NCBI GenBank assembly: GCA_963815285.1
Contig: CAWFGB010000013.1
Location: 1 to 64,000, forward strand
DNA: 64,000 bases
Direction of reading: 5' to 3'
Source: JACCSI01 sp963815285
GTDB lineage: Bacteria; Acidobacteriota; Vicinamibacteria; Vicinamibacterales; UBA2999
In this document: piece by piece, positions 31,421 to 39,699 of the stretch
Numbering within the stretch: position 1 is the stretch's first letter
How the letters are laid out: each line of letters begins with the position of its first letter
Notes under the pieces: generated by a model
Told to the model about the DNA's origin: nothing
Seen by the model: the letters and a program-made list of their open reading frames with translations, nothing else
The model's database searches: none
Program-made: the position numbers and the translations under genes

Positions 31421-33277
31421 CAACCGCCCCTCCTGTAGGTCCTTGCGCACCCCGCTCGCCAGTGTGGCCTCCCCGTTGGCATTGACACGTTCGGGGGAAT
31501 GCTCGGCGAATAGCTGGTGACGGGCGGCGCCGGGCTCGGTTGGTGTGCCGGAATGCAGCCAGACGGCAGAAACGCGAGCCTTCTGTTTCACATCGGTCGT
31601 CGTCGTGTACTGCAGTCGACTCGTGGTCACGTCGTACGACAGCGTCAACGTGATCCCCAACTCAGCGACCCGCGTCGTGCGCGGTGCCGGGGGCTTGCCA
31701 TCAACCAGCGCGGGTGTGCTGAACGGCGCTCGCCGCAAGGGCAATGCCTGCTCGAGTGAGTAGCCAAGCGACAACAAGGCCGGCTCCGAAAAGGCCGGGC
31801 CGAGCAAGTCCAGGCCAACCGGCACTTCGTCGGCCGTGAACCCGGCGGGAACGCTCAAGGCAGGCAAACCCGAATGCGCGCTCAACTGGCAGTTCGTGCC
31901 AGCTTGCGACTCACCGATCCGCGCGGGGCGCCGTTGCAGCGTCGGGTAGGCCAGCGCGTCCAGACGCTGTTCGTCAAGCACCGCCGAGGTCACTTGCCGC
32001 AATGCCGCCTGCTTGATCCGCGCCCGCCGTGTGGCATCGGTCTCGCGAGCCTCGGGTCTATTGCGCATGCGAAAGTTGGTTTCGAGTGCCGCGTGGTAGA
32101 GCCCGCGATCGAGAATCTCCCCTAGCGACTGGACCGGCGAGCTGTCCGCTTTGGCCAGATACTCCATGAGGTCAAACTTGAAGTCGGAGGTAATCAACGA
32201 GCTGTTGCGCAGCAGATCGTCCAAGCCGGGCACGCTGACATCGGTCACCTCGGCGCCGGCCTTCTTCATCGCGTCCAGGGCTTGATTGACGATGGCTGTG
32301 ACTTCCTGATCCTCTGGGGCCGAGCCAAAGAGACTGCGCACGACGCCGATGCGGGCGCCCTTCAGCGCGCTCGGGTCCAGGCTCCGCCGGTATGAGGGCC
32401 GGGCTGGTGGCGCGGGGCTTGGGTTGTCTTCATCCGCGTCGGTGCCTCTGCGAACAGCCAGCGTCTGCGGATCGAGCTTGTCGGCGGCCACGGTGGCGTC
32501 GAAGATGATGGCGAGATCCGCGATGCTGCGCGCCAGAGGCCCGCCGATGTCCTGACTGCTCGACAGCGGCACGATCCCGGTGCGGCTCGACAACCCCTGC
32601 GTACCGCGCAGTCCGACGAGGTTGTTATTGGCGGCGGGAATACGGATCGAGCCGCAGGTGTCGCTGCCCATGCCGGCGGCCGCAAAGTTCGCGGCGACGC
32701 CTGCGCCCGTCCCACCGCTGGACCCACCTGGCGTGCGATCGAGGTCGTACGGATTGCGCGTCCTTCCAAAGCCCGAGCCCACCGTCTCGATTCCCGCGGC
32801 CAGCTCGTGCATCGTGGTCTTGGCCAGGATGATCGCGCCGGCCTCTTTCAGTCGCTGCACCAGAAACGCGTCACGTTTCGGGTGGAAACCCCTGAGCGCT
32901 ATCGAGCCTGCCGTCGTGGGCATCTCCACCGTCTCGTAGTTGTCCTTCACGAGCATGGGAATCCCATGCAAGGGTCCGCGCGCGCCTTTCGTCGATCGCT
33001 CGGCGTCCAGTTTGATCGCTTCGTCACGCGCCAGAGGATTGAGGGCGATAACGGCGTTGAGCGCCGGACCACGCTGGTCGTAGGCCGCGATGCGCGCGAG
33101 GTACAGCTCGACCAGCTCCTCGGACGTGACCTGCTTGTCCTGCATCGCCTTCTGCAGGTCTTCGATAGACTTCTCCATGACGTTGAAGGCCGGTAGCGCG
33201 CGCGCCCGGTTCTGACCGCCGAGCGGGGGTGAAGCGCTCAGCGCAAGCAAGACGATGAGGAACACACTCAGACGCAT
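31346..33277 (-). CDS. Exported amidase-signature hydrolase with C-terminal extension
   Basis: A 643-residue protein with a signal peptide (residues 1-21). The amidase signature domain follows with its Ser-cisSer-Lys triad: Lys in MLVKDNYETV, then GGSSGGTGAGVAANFAAAG and GSDTCGSIRIPA carrying the nucleophile Ser. It would hydrolyse a carboxamide or peptide-like bond in the periplasm. After about residue 505 an extra domain of some 130 residues (LTLSYDVTTSRLQYTTTTDVKQKARVSAVWLHSG...) is not part of usual amidases and looks all-beta; a CHRD-like fold is a weak guess. ATG 33277 is chosen for the signal peptide and a -10 box TATCAT seven bases upstream. Confidence 0.9.
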   Translation of the reverse strand: MRLSVFLIVLLALSASPPLGGQNRARALPAFNVMEKSIEDLQKAMQDKQVTSEELVELYLARIAAYDQRGPALNAVIALNPLARDEAIKLDAERSTKGARGPLHGIPMLVKDNYETVEMPTTAGSIALRGFHPKRDAFLVQRLKEAGAIILAKTTMHELAAGIETVGSGFGRTRNPYDLDRTPGGSSGGTGAGVAANFAAAGMGSDTCGSIRIPAANNNLVGLRGTQGLSSRTGIVPLSSSQDIGGPLARSIADLAIIFDATVAADKLDPQTLAVRRGTDADEDNPSPAPPARPSYRRSLDPSALKGARIGVVRSLFGSAPEDQEVTAIVNQALDAMKKAGAEVTDVSVPGLDDLLRNSSLITSDFKFDLMEYLAKADSSPVQSLGEILDRGLYHAALETNFRMRNRPEARETDATRRARIKQAALRQVTSAVLDEQRLDALAYPTLQRRPARIGESQAGTNCQLSAHSGLPALSVPAGFTADEVPVGLDLLGPAFSEPALLSLGYSLEQALPLRRAPFSTPALVDGKPPAPRTTRVAELGITLTLSYDVTTSRLQYTTTTDVKQKARVSAVWLHSGTPTEPGAARHQLFAEHSPERVNANGEATLASGVRKDLQEGRLLIRFYPVGTGESVTVHLPQMRAWQ

Positions 33278-34091
33278 GGTGGCAATGATAGTGCTCATCG
33301 TCGCGGCGGTCGTCATTCTTGTGTTGGCGGTACGACTGCTGGAGCCTCGAATGGCGTTCTTCCCCTTTCCCGGGGAGGACGTCACCCCGCGACAGTTCGG
33401 AACGGAATTCACTGCGTTCACGCTCAATACCACTGATGGCGTAGCGCTGAGGGCCTGGCACCTTTCGCGGACGGATGCCATCGCACAAGTCGTCTACTTT
33501 CACGGCAACGGCGGCAACCTGTCGATCTGGACCGACGTGCTCGTCGGGCTCTGGCACCAGCGCCTCGATGTCGTTGCAGTGGATTACCGCGGGTATGGTA
33601 TGAGCACTGGCACGCCGACCGAGCAGGGGCTCTATCGCGATGTCGACGCGACCATCGCCCACGTCGAATCGGCACTGCGGCGCCCGGGCCTACCGCTCAT
33701 CTACTGGGGACGCTCGCTCGGGACGGCAATGGCCAGCTACGCGGCCACGCGCGGTCGGCCCGATGGCGTTATCCTCGAAGCCGGCTTTCCGTCAGCGAAG
33801 GCGCTGTTCGATCGCAATCCCGTGATGCTGGTGCTCTCGGCGTTTTCCACGTACCGCTTTGCGACGGCCGAGTGGATGGCGAGCGTCAAGACTCCGACGC
33901 TCGTCATTCACGGCGATCGCGACAGCGTAATCCCGTACCGGCACGGGCAGCGCCTCTACGAGGGTCTTACGGGTCCGAAACGCTTCGTGAGCATTCCCGG
34001 CGGGGATCACAACGACCCGGCTCCGGCTGACGCAACGGTGTACTGGAGCGCCGTGGGCGAATTCGTCGTGTCGATTGGCCGGCGGGACTGA
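33255..34091 (+). CDS. Membrane-anchored alpha/beta hydrolase
   Basis: A 278-residue BEM46/YqkD-like hydrolase with one N-terminal membrane segment (about 10-30). The oxyanion motif is VVYFHGNGGN, the nucleophile elbow WGRSLGTAMA (Ser), the acid HGDRDSVIPY (Asp) and the base GGDHND (His). Substrates are probably esters at the membrane. The start is uncertain: ATG 33255, 33276 and 33285 are in frame, and the first gives a positively charged n-region but overlaps the amidase start on the other strand by 23 bases. It converges with the cupin gene. Confidence 0.88.
   Translation: MRNTLRRMVAMIVLIVAAVVILVLAVRLLEPRMAFFPFPGEDVTPRQFGTEFTAFTLNTTDGVALRAWHLSRTDAIAQVVYFHGNGGNLSIWTDVLVGLWHQRLDVVAVDYRGYGMSTGTPTEQGLYRDVDATIAHVESALRRPGLPLIYWGRSLGTAMASYAATRGRPDGVILEAGFPSAKALFDRNPVMLVLSAFSTYRFATAEWMASVKTPTLVIHGDRDSVIPYRHGQRLYEGLTGPKRFVSIPGGDHNDPAPADATVYWSAVGEFVVSIGRRD
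33285..33290 (-). promoter_or_regulatory. -10 box TATCAT of the amidase gene
   Basis: TATCAT, seven bases, then ATG 33277. The box lies inside the 5' coding part of the divergent hydrolase gene. Confidence 0.45.
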
Positions 34092-34127
34092 AGCCCCGCG
34101 CGCCTCCTTCGGTGTACTTTTTGGGAC

Positions 34128-34505
34128 CTATTTTCGCATTTCGACGACGATCACCTCGATCGGCTCTTTCGTCCGGTTCATGTCGCCATGCTGCTCGTCC
34201 TTCGGATCCGCGTCGAGCCAGTAGGCCTTGCCCGTCTCCCACACCATTTGCTTCATCGTCTTGCCGTCCTTGCCGACGACGTCGAGCGTGCCGCCCTTGA
34301 GCGCGACGATGGTGCGGCCGAAGTCGTGGCGATGCAGCGCCAGCGGCTGGTTCGGCATGATGATCGACTTCCAAACCCGGACGTTGTTATTCTCGAACTG
34401 CGGCTCACGCCGGGTGGCTGATGCCTGCTGCTGCAACGCGCCGACCACAATGCCTGCCGCGAACACCACGGCGACGATTCCACTCATCATCAGTTTTGAT
34501 TCCAT
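34128..34505 (-). CDS. Small exported cupin-like protein
   Basis: A 125-residue protein from ATG 34505, chosen over ATG 34532 because GAGGAA sits a few bases before it. Residues about 5-25 form a membrane anchor or signal peptide. The rest is one cupin barrel: MPNQPLALHRHDFGRTIVALKGGTLDVVG near residues 55-83 gives two His and Gly-rich turns. No second full metal motif is clear. It could bind a metal or small ligand in the periplasm. It follows the amidohydrolase gene by 39 bases on the same strand. Confidence 0.75.
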   Translation of the reverse strand: MESKLMMSGIVAVVFAAGIVVGALQQQASATRREPQFENNNVRVWKSIIMPNQPLALHRHDFGRTIVALKGGTLDVVGKDGKTMKQMVWETGKAYWLDADPKDEQHGDMNRTKEPIEVIVVEMRK

Positions 34506-34544
34506 TTGTTCCTCGACAAGTAATGTTGCCATGCGTGCTGGTGA

Positions 34545-35522
34545 TTATTTGAGGCTGAGAAGGCGCGCGGCATTGCCGCCGAGAATCATCTGCCGCTGCT
34601 CGGCACTGACATCGATCGCCGAGAGCGAGCTCAACATCTTTGGGATGCTCCCGATCTGGTGGGGGTAATCGCTGCCGGCGAGGATGTGGTCGGCGCCCGC
34701 GAACTTGATGGCGAACTCGATGGCGTCGGGGTTGAAGTTCACGGTGTCGTAATAGAACCGTTTGAAATAGTGGGTCGGCGGCTTCGAGATGTTTTCCCGA
34801 CAGTCGGCGAATGCCTCATACCCGCGATCGCACCGTTCAGCGAGGTACGGCAGCGCCCCGCCCATGTGCGTCAACACCCACTTGATGTTCGGATAACGCT
34901 CGGGGACGCCGGCAAACGTGAGGTGGGCCGCGGCGAGCGTGGTGTCGAACAGAAAGCCTACCAGCGCCGTCAGCCAGTAGTCTTCCATGGCGTCAACGTG
35001 GTGGGGATGAGCGGGATGAATGTAGATCACGGCGTTCAGCTCGTTCGCCCTCTTCCACAACGGCTCGAACGCCGGTGACGCCAGCGGTGTGCCGTTGACG
35101 TTGCTGAACACCATCGCGCCGGGCATGTCGAGATCGGTCATCGCGCGGTCGAACTCGCGAACCGCCTCAGCCGGGTCGTTGAGCGGCAGGGTCGCCAGCG
35201 CGACGAAATGCGCGCGGCGCTTGACTTCGCGAGCGAACGCATCGTTGACCGCTCGCGCCATCACCACCGCCGTGGACGGTTCCTCGAAGTGCACCCCCGG
35301 CGTGGTGAACGTGATGACCTGTTTGTCAACGCTGTGCTCGCGCAGCACGCCTTCGCGATAGTCGAGGTCGCGATGTCCTGGGACGAGGATGTTGTAGTCC
35401 CCCGGGTAGTGCACACGCGGGTTGCCGTCGTCTCCGTAATCGAGCTTGACGCGCGCAGGGCCTTTCTTCACCGCATCGAGGTATTCCGGTGGGTAGTAGT
35501 GGTTGTGAAAGTCAATCACCAT
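34545..35522 (-). CDS. Amidohydrolase-2 (ACMSD-like) decarboxylase
   Basis: A 325-residue metal-dependent protein of the amidohydrolase-2 family. The N-terminal metal motif is IDFHNHYYP (residues 3-11), then YIHPAHPHHVDAMEDYW near 168-184, LTHMGGALPYLAERCDR near 214-230 and a final GSDYPH with the catalytic Asp near 283. The closest described group is 2-amino-3-carboxymuconate-6-semialdehyde decarboxylase, which acts in aromatic and tryptophan breakdown. That fits the anthranilate-type cluster 3 kb away, although it is not in the same operon. Other members decarboxylate different aromatic acids. Confidence 0.85.
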   Translation of the reverse strand: MVIDFHNHYYPPEYLDAVKKGPARVKLDYGDDGNPRVHYPGDYNILVPGHRDLDYREGVLREHSVDKQVITFTTPGVHFEEPSTAVVMARAVNDAFAREVKRRAHFVALATLPLNDPAEAVREFDRAMTDLDMPGAMVFSNVNGTPLASPAFEPLWKRANELNAVIYIHPAHPHHVDAMEDYWLTALVGFLFDTTLAAAHLTFAGVPERYPNIKWVLTHMGGALPYLAERCDRGYEAFADCRENISKPPTHYFKRFYYDTVNFNPDAIEFAIKFAGADHILAGSDYPHQIGSIPKMLSSLSAIDVSAEQRQMILGGNAARLLSLK

Positions 35523-35533
35523 GCAGTGTGCAG

Positions 35534-35539
35534 ACTATA
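35534..35539 (-). promoter_or_regulatory. -10 box TATAGT of the amidohydrolase gene
   Basis: TATAGT, eleven bases, then ATG 35522. This allows a leader of only a few bases. Confidence 0.4.
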
Positions 35540-35543
35540 TCAA

Positions 35544-36185
35544 CTACGGCACCACCTGAATCGCGGTCACCGGGTGAAGCTCCCAGGCCGTAGCGCGCCA
35601 GTTCTCTGGTCGGCCAGGATTGGTGTTCTCGGATTCGCGGTCATGCTCGTCGTCGAACATCAGCCATCCCTGAATGCGAACGCGGCGCCCGGTCAGTGCG
35701 CGCTGTAGCGTGGCAGTGGACCAGTCTTTCCCCAACCCTGACGCCCAATCCCGCATTGGCGGCGTCACCTCGACGACGACGCGCTCGGTGGGCGGAGCGT
35801 CGAGTCGCTGTGCGACCTCGATGTGCGCGTCCACCCGCGCCCCCGAGAAGCAGTTGGCCGATTCGCGGCCGGCATCGTGGACGCGTACGACGATGCCCTC
35901 GATGGAGCCGGCGCGGTCGTGAGACCACCGCGCGCGGTCGTGGCCAGGCGCCAACATGGCCTCAAGAGTCACCGCGGGGTCCATGTCAGTGGAAGACGGC
36001 AGTGCCGTTCGGTTCTTGAGCCGGTTGAGCTCGCGTGTGCCGGGCAGCACTAACACGTCCGACAGGCAAGGACCGCAGCCCACTGACGCCACTACCAACA
36101 GCGCCGCGCAGGCCACGCCGGTAGAGGCGCGTCTGCTACCCAAGGGCTGTCCGTGTCCACGCGCGCACGTCGAGCGCGGCGGCAT
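35544..36185 (-). CDS. Exported hypothetical protein
   Basis: Up to 213 residues. The first 50 bases of the ATG frame overlap the DUF2071 gene; a TTG at 36143 or GTG at 36116 would give a cleaner signal peptide (VACAALLVVASVGCG), so the start is uncertain. The Cys after SVG is not a canonical lipobox. The mature part has an all-beta look (IEGIVVRVHDAG, RVVVEVTPP) and ends RRVRIQGWLMFDDEH ... WELHPVTAIQVVP, a pattern I have seen in exported OB-like domains but cannot name. It is the last gene of the seven-gene operon beginning at 42247. Confidence 0.65.
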   Translation of the reverse strand: MPPRSTCARGHGQPLGSRRASTGVACAALLVVASVGCGPCLSDVLVLPGTRELNRLKNRTALPSSTDMDPAVTLEAMLAPGHDRARWSHDRAGSIEGIVVRVHDAGRESANCFSGARVDAHIEVAQRLDAPPTERVVVEVTPPMRDWASGLGKDWSTATLQRALTGRRVRIQGWLMFDDEHDRESENTNPGRPENWRATAWELHPVTAIQVVP

Positions 36186-36855
36186 AGTGCACTAACGGCT
36201 CGGCGCGCGGGAGCGTGATCCCGAGCGGGGCTGTCATTGTATTGGCCGACAACGTGGCCGCGCCTCGCTGCAGCGGCCACGGCTCGTGATCGATGTCGAG
36301 CAGACCCAGCCCACGGCGCGCGTCGAACATGAATAGACAGTAACGCTCGACGAGAAAATGCTCGAGTGTGCCGGGTTCGGCCTGGAAAATGTTGCCGACA
36401 GGACGGTAGCGGCCCAGGAAGGCAGCATCCGGCGCACCGCGGTGCACGCGCCTGCTGTAGTAGTAGGTAAAGTCAGCTTCGGATCTCACCGTGATATCGG
36501 CGTCGAAGTACGGGAGGTTATACAGAAACCTTGCCCCGCGGACGGCCAGACGGCTGGAGGCGTCCAGGCTGAAAAACCACACTCCTGGACGGCCGGCGCC
36601 GTGCACGTAGGTCCGCACGTTGATCTCGGGAAACGCACCCGCCGTCGGCGCCGACGGCGCAGCGCGCAGCCGAACGCCCTCCATCCGGAACGGGACCACG
36701 CCAATCCACGCCTGGCCATCAAAGGTATCGATCGTCAGCGACGCCGGAATCATCGAGCGCAGGACGTCGGGTGTCACCGGCCAATGCAAGAAGGCCAGAT
36801 CGAGCCAGCGCATGCGGCCCACCCAGGGCGTGGCAGGCGGAGCGACGTCGCGCAT
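36136..36855 (-). CDS. DUF2071 (YqjF-like) protein
   Basis: A 239-residue cytoplasmic protein of the DUF2071/YqjF family. It has the opening MRWLDLAFLHWPV, then IPASLTIDTFDGQAWIGVVPF, FPEINVRTYV, GVWFFSLDA and FLVERYCLF, all typical of the family's acetoacetate-decarboxylase-like barrel. No catalytic residue is established. It follows the serine hydrolase gene by nine bases and has no clear Shine-Dalgarno site, so it is probably translated by reinitiation. Confidence 0.88.
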   Translation of the reverse strand: MRDVAPPATPWVGRMRWLDLAFLHWPVTPDVLRSMIPASLTIDTFDGQAWIGVVPFRMEGVRLRAAPSAPTAGAFPEINVRTYVHGAGRPGVWFFSLDASSRLAVRGARFLYNLPYFDADITVRSEADFTYYYSRRVHRGAPDAAFLGRYRPVGNIFQAEPGTLEHFLVERYCLFMFDARRGLGLLDIDHEPWPLQRGAATLSANTMTAPLGITLPRAEPLVHYAAALDVRAWTRTALG

Positions 36856-36864
36856 GGACCGTGG

Positions 36865-38535
36865 CTAGGGCGGCCCGCATGCGCCGCGCGCCTGAGGGCG
36901 AGAGGGCGAGACCTGCAGAAACTGCACGGCCGGTGGGATTGTCGGGGCGAGCGTCACGGCGATGTCGAGGTTGCCGCGCTCGCAGGCGAGCGTCCAGGTC
37001 CCACGCAACGCGTTTTCGACAAACGTGAACTGGTCCGGCGCTCGGCACGTGCCTACCTTCGCGCGCAAATCGGCGATCTCGCGTCGACGGCGATCCTTCG
37101 AGCGATCAAGGTAGAGATTGACGGCGGCAATCCGATCGGCCAGTGAGTCGTCCCACGCCATCACGAGCTGCGACACCTCGCTGCGCGCCTTGACCAGCGC
37201 GGGTGACGGGTTGGCCATGCGTGGCCGCAAAGCTCCGGTGTTTTGCAGCAGCTCGAGTGCCTGACTGAAAACACCGTTCCAACCTGTGTAGGTGCGATTG
37301 CCCATGGCGATCAGCCCGACGCCATATTCAGGCAACCACCGCATCTGAGAGCCAAACCCCGGGAGCCCTCCGCTATGCGCGACGATGTGATTGAAGTCGC
37401 AGGTCTGGGAGATGCGGAGACCGTAGCCGTAGCCGCCGGCATTGAGTTGCAGAGAACCGTTGGCACTGGTGATGACCGTCGCCGGCGCGGCGCGCCAGAG
37501 CTGCTGCATCTCGCGCAGGGACGCGCGCGAGATTGGCGCAGTTTGAGGGCCATCGCGCGGCGGCCACGCTCCAACATACCCACCGACATAGCGTGAGAGA
37601 TCGTTGAGCGACGTCAACATGCCACCCATTGCACCAAACGCGCCGTCTGCCAACTGCGGCTCTTCTTTCCACTGCTCGTCCTCCCAGCGATAGCCGTGCG
37701 CGAGTCGATCCGCCGGCACCGACGTCGGCTCCAGGGTGGTCGCGTTCATCTTGAGCGGCTCGAGCACGTGCCTGCCGATGTATTCGCGGTAAGGCATTTT
37801 CGAGACATTAGTCACGACGCGCCCGAGAATAGCGAACCCGTAGTTCGAGTATTCATACGCCACGCCGGGCGGATTCGAGAATGGGATGCCGCGCCGCATC
37901 ATGGCCGAGAACTCGTCCTCAGTCGCCGCCAGCTGCTGATCGCCCCACGGGTTGTCTTCCGGAAACCCGGTGGCATGAGAGAGCAGATGTCGGATCGTGA
38001 TGCGCGAAGCATCTGTTGAGGGGTAGGTCAGCCCTTTCAGCTCCGGTACATGGCGCTCGGCCGGTTCGTCGAGCGACAGCTTGCCTTCATCGCGCAATTT
38101 CAGGATGGCCATCGCGGTGAAGCTCTTGGTCATCGAGGCGATGCGGAAGACCGTGTCGGCCGTCACCGGAGATTTCGTGGCCAGGTCGCGGACGCCGCTA
38201 GTGCCGACGTGCGCCAGCCGGCCGTCGACAATGACACCCCATGCCGCGCCGGGGATATGCTCACGCGTCGTGAACTCGGTCATGGCTCGGTCAATCTCCG
38301 GGAAGGCCGTGCTGAGAGCCGCAACCGGTGCACCGGTCGCCGGTGATTGTTCCGCACGGGTGTTGGCTGGCGGCCGCCGAACGCCACCACTAGCCCAGCG
38401 GGCTGCATCACCGTTATCCGGACGGGGCGGGCCACTTCGATCCCCGCTGGCCCCGGCGTGAGTCGGGACATAAGCACCCAGCGCGATCGTCACGACCACG
38501 AGTCCAAGCGATAGCAACATTCTTTGCATCAACAT
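36865..38535 (-). CDS. Exported serine hydrolase, class C beta-lactamase fold (1)
   Basis: A 556-residue protein with a signal peptide (about 1-28), a disordered Pro/Arg/Gly stretch (30-75) and a beta-lactamase/esterase domain. The SxxK nucleophile motif is SMTK (134-137) and the YxN motif YSN (229-231). HSGGLPGFG near residue 385 replaces the KTG-type strand. Family members include D-aminopeptidases, esterases and beta-lactamases. The last 110 residues are a separate, less conserved C-terminal domain. Its start overlaps the FAD monooxygenase stop by seven bases. The substrate cannot be predicted. Confidence 0.9.
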   Translation of the reverse strand: MLMQRMLLSLGLVVVTIALGAYVPTHAGASGDRSGPPRPDNGDAARWASGGVRRPPANTRAEQSPATGAPVAALSTAFPEIDRAMTEFTTREHIPGAAWGVIVDGRLAHVGTSGVRDLATKSPVTADTVFRIASMTKSFTAMAILKLRDEGKLSLDEPAERHVPELKGLTYPSTDASRITIRHLLSHATGFPEDNPWGDQQLAATEDEFSAMMRRGIPFSNPPGVAYEYSNYGFAILGRVVTNVSKMPYREYIGRHVLEPLKMNATTLEPTSVPADRLAHGYRWEDEQWKEEPQLADGAFGAMGGMLTSLNDLSRYVGGYVGAWPPRDGPQTAPISRASLREMQQLWRAAPATVITSANGSLQLNAGGYGYGLRISQTCDFNHIVAHSGGLPGFGSQMRWLPEYGVGLIAMGNRTYTGWNGVFSQALELLQNTGALRPRMANPSPALVKARSEVSQLVMAWDDSLADRIAAVNLYLDRSKDRRRREIADLRAKVGTCRAPDQFTFVENALRGTWTLACERGNLDIAVTLAPTIPPAVQFLQVSPSRPQARGACGPP

Positions 38536-39692
38536 TTCTGCTCTACCTCAACGGTGCGTGCGGGTCGCGACTGCTGGTGTTCTGGAGTGCCCGAACGATG
38601 ACCGACGTCGGAGCCCATCGGTACTGCCGTGTCCCTGAGAGCTGAGACGATCCAGCTTCGCGACGTGGTGACGCGGGCGATGCGCGGACCGGCCTTGACG
38701 AAGCGGGCGCTTCTTTGCGCTCTCACGTCTTCGTATTGACGTAGTGCCTGCTCGTGATTGTCTCCGCGGCCGAGCGCGAGGCCGAGGGCCACGGCATCCT
38801 CCATGGCGTGCGCCGCGCCCTGTCCGGTATGCGGCAGCATCGGATGAGCGGCATCGCCAAGCAGGGTCACCCGGCCACGGCCCCACCGCGGCAACAGCTC
38901 CCGCTCGTATAGCTCGTCGAAGCGCATGTCGTCGTCCCTGGTTGCCGCCGTCACACGTGCGAAGGTGGCGTCGAGCCGTGACATGAAGTGAGTGCAGATC
39001 GACCTCGGATCCCGAGTCCCCGGCGGGATGTCCTCGGTCAGCAGCGACATATACCAGTACGCGGCGCTCGGACCTGCTCGGACTACGGCCGCTTCCATCC
39101 GCGGAATAAAATAGCCGATGGCGTCGAGACCACCCAGAATTGTGCCAATCTCCTCGACCGCACCTCGGATCGCGGAATAGCCGCTTGCCCTCGGCGGTGC
39201 CTCGTCGGGATGTAGGTGGCGCCGAATCGAGGAGGTGACACCGTCCGCGCCCACGAGGATATCCCCGCTTTCCACGCCGCCGTCGCGGAACTTCGCTGTG
39301 ACGCCCTGATCGTTCGTCTCGACGCCGACGACCTCACGTGACAACTCGATCGTGTCCATGCCGGCAGCCGAGAGCAGCGCGCCATGCACGACCGGCCGCA
39401 TGGCCACGGCACTGTCGGACACAACGGCATTGGCATCGATCCGGCGCAACACCCGACCGCCCTCGCGGCGTAGCTCCGCGACCCGAGGCGTGTATCCGCG
39501 GCTGATGACCTCATCCGCAACCCCGAGTTCTCGCAATGCGGCGATCGCGTTGCTGGCCAGGTTGAGGGCGAAGCCGAGCTCGCGGGGGTTGGCCGCGCGC
39601 TCGAAAATCCTGGTGCGCCAGCCGCGACGCTGAAGGGCCACGCCCGCGGCCAGGCCCCCGATGCCGGCCCCGACGATGAGCGCGGTGTTCAC
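38529..39692 (-). CDS. FAD-dependent aromatic monooxygenase
   Basis: A 387-residue class A flavoprotein monooxygenase. The Rossmann motif GAGIGG is at residues 8-13, the DG motif LVGADGVTSSIRRHL near 147-160 and GDAAHPMLPHTGQGA near 290-304. It uses NAD(P)H and O2 to hydroxylate an aromatic ring; relatives include salicylate hydroxylase and TetX-like enzymes. It sits between two exported serine hydrolases: seven bases after one and overlapping the next by seven. The C-terminal 35 residues are Ser/Arg/Gln-rich and likely disordered. Confidence 0.9.
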   Translation of the reverse strand: MNTALIVGAGIGGLAAGVALQRRGWRTRIFERAANPRELGFALNLASNAIAALRELGVADEVISRGYTPRVAELRREGGRVLRRIDANAVVSDSAVAMRPVVHGALLSAAGMDTIELSREVVGVETNDQGVTAKFRDGGVESGDILVGADGVTSSIRRHLHPDEAPPRASGYSAIRGAVEEIGTILGGLDAIGYFIPRMEAAVVRAGPSAAYWYMSLLTEDIPPGTRDPRSICTHFMSRLDATFARVTAATRDDDMRFDELYERELLPRWGRGRVTLLGDAAHPMLPHTGQGAAHAMEDAVALGLALGRGDNHEQALRQYEDVRAQRSARFVKAGPRIARVTTSRSWIVSALRDTAVPMGSDVGHRSGTPEHQQSRPARTVEVEQKC

Positions 39693-39699
39693 GGCGTGA

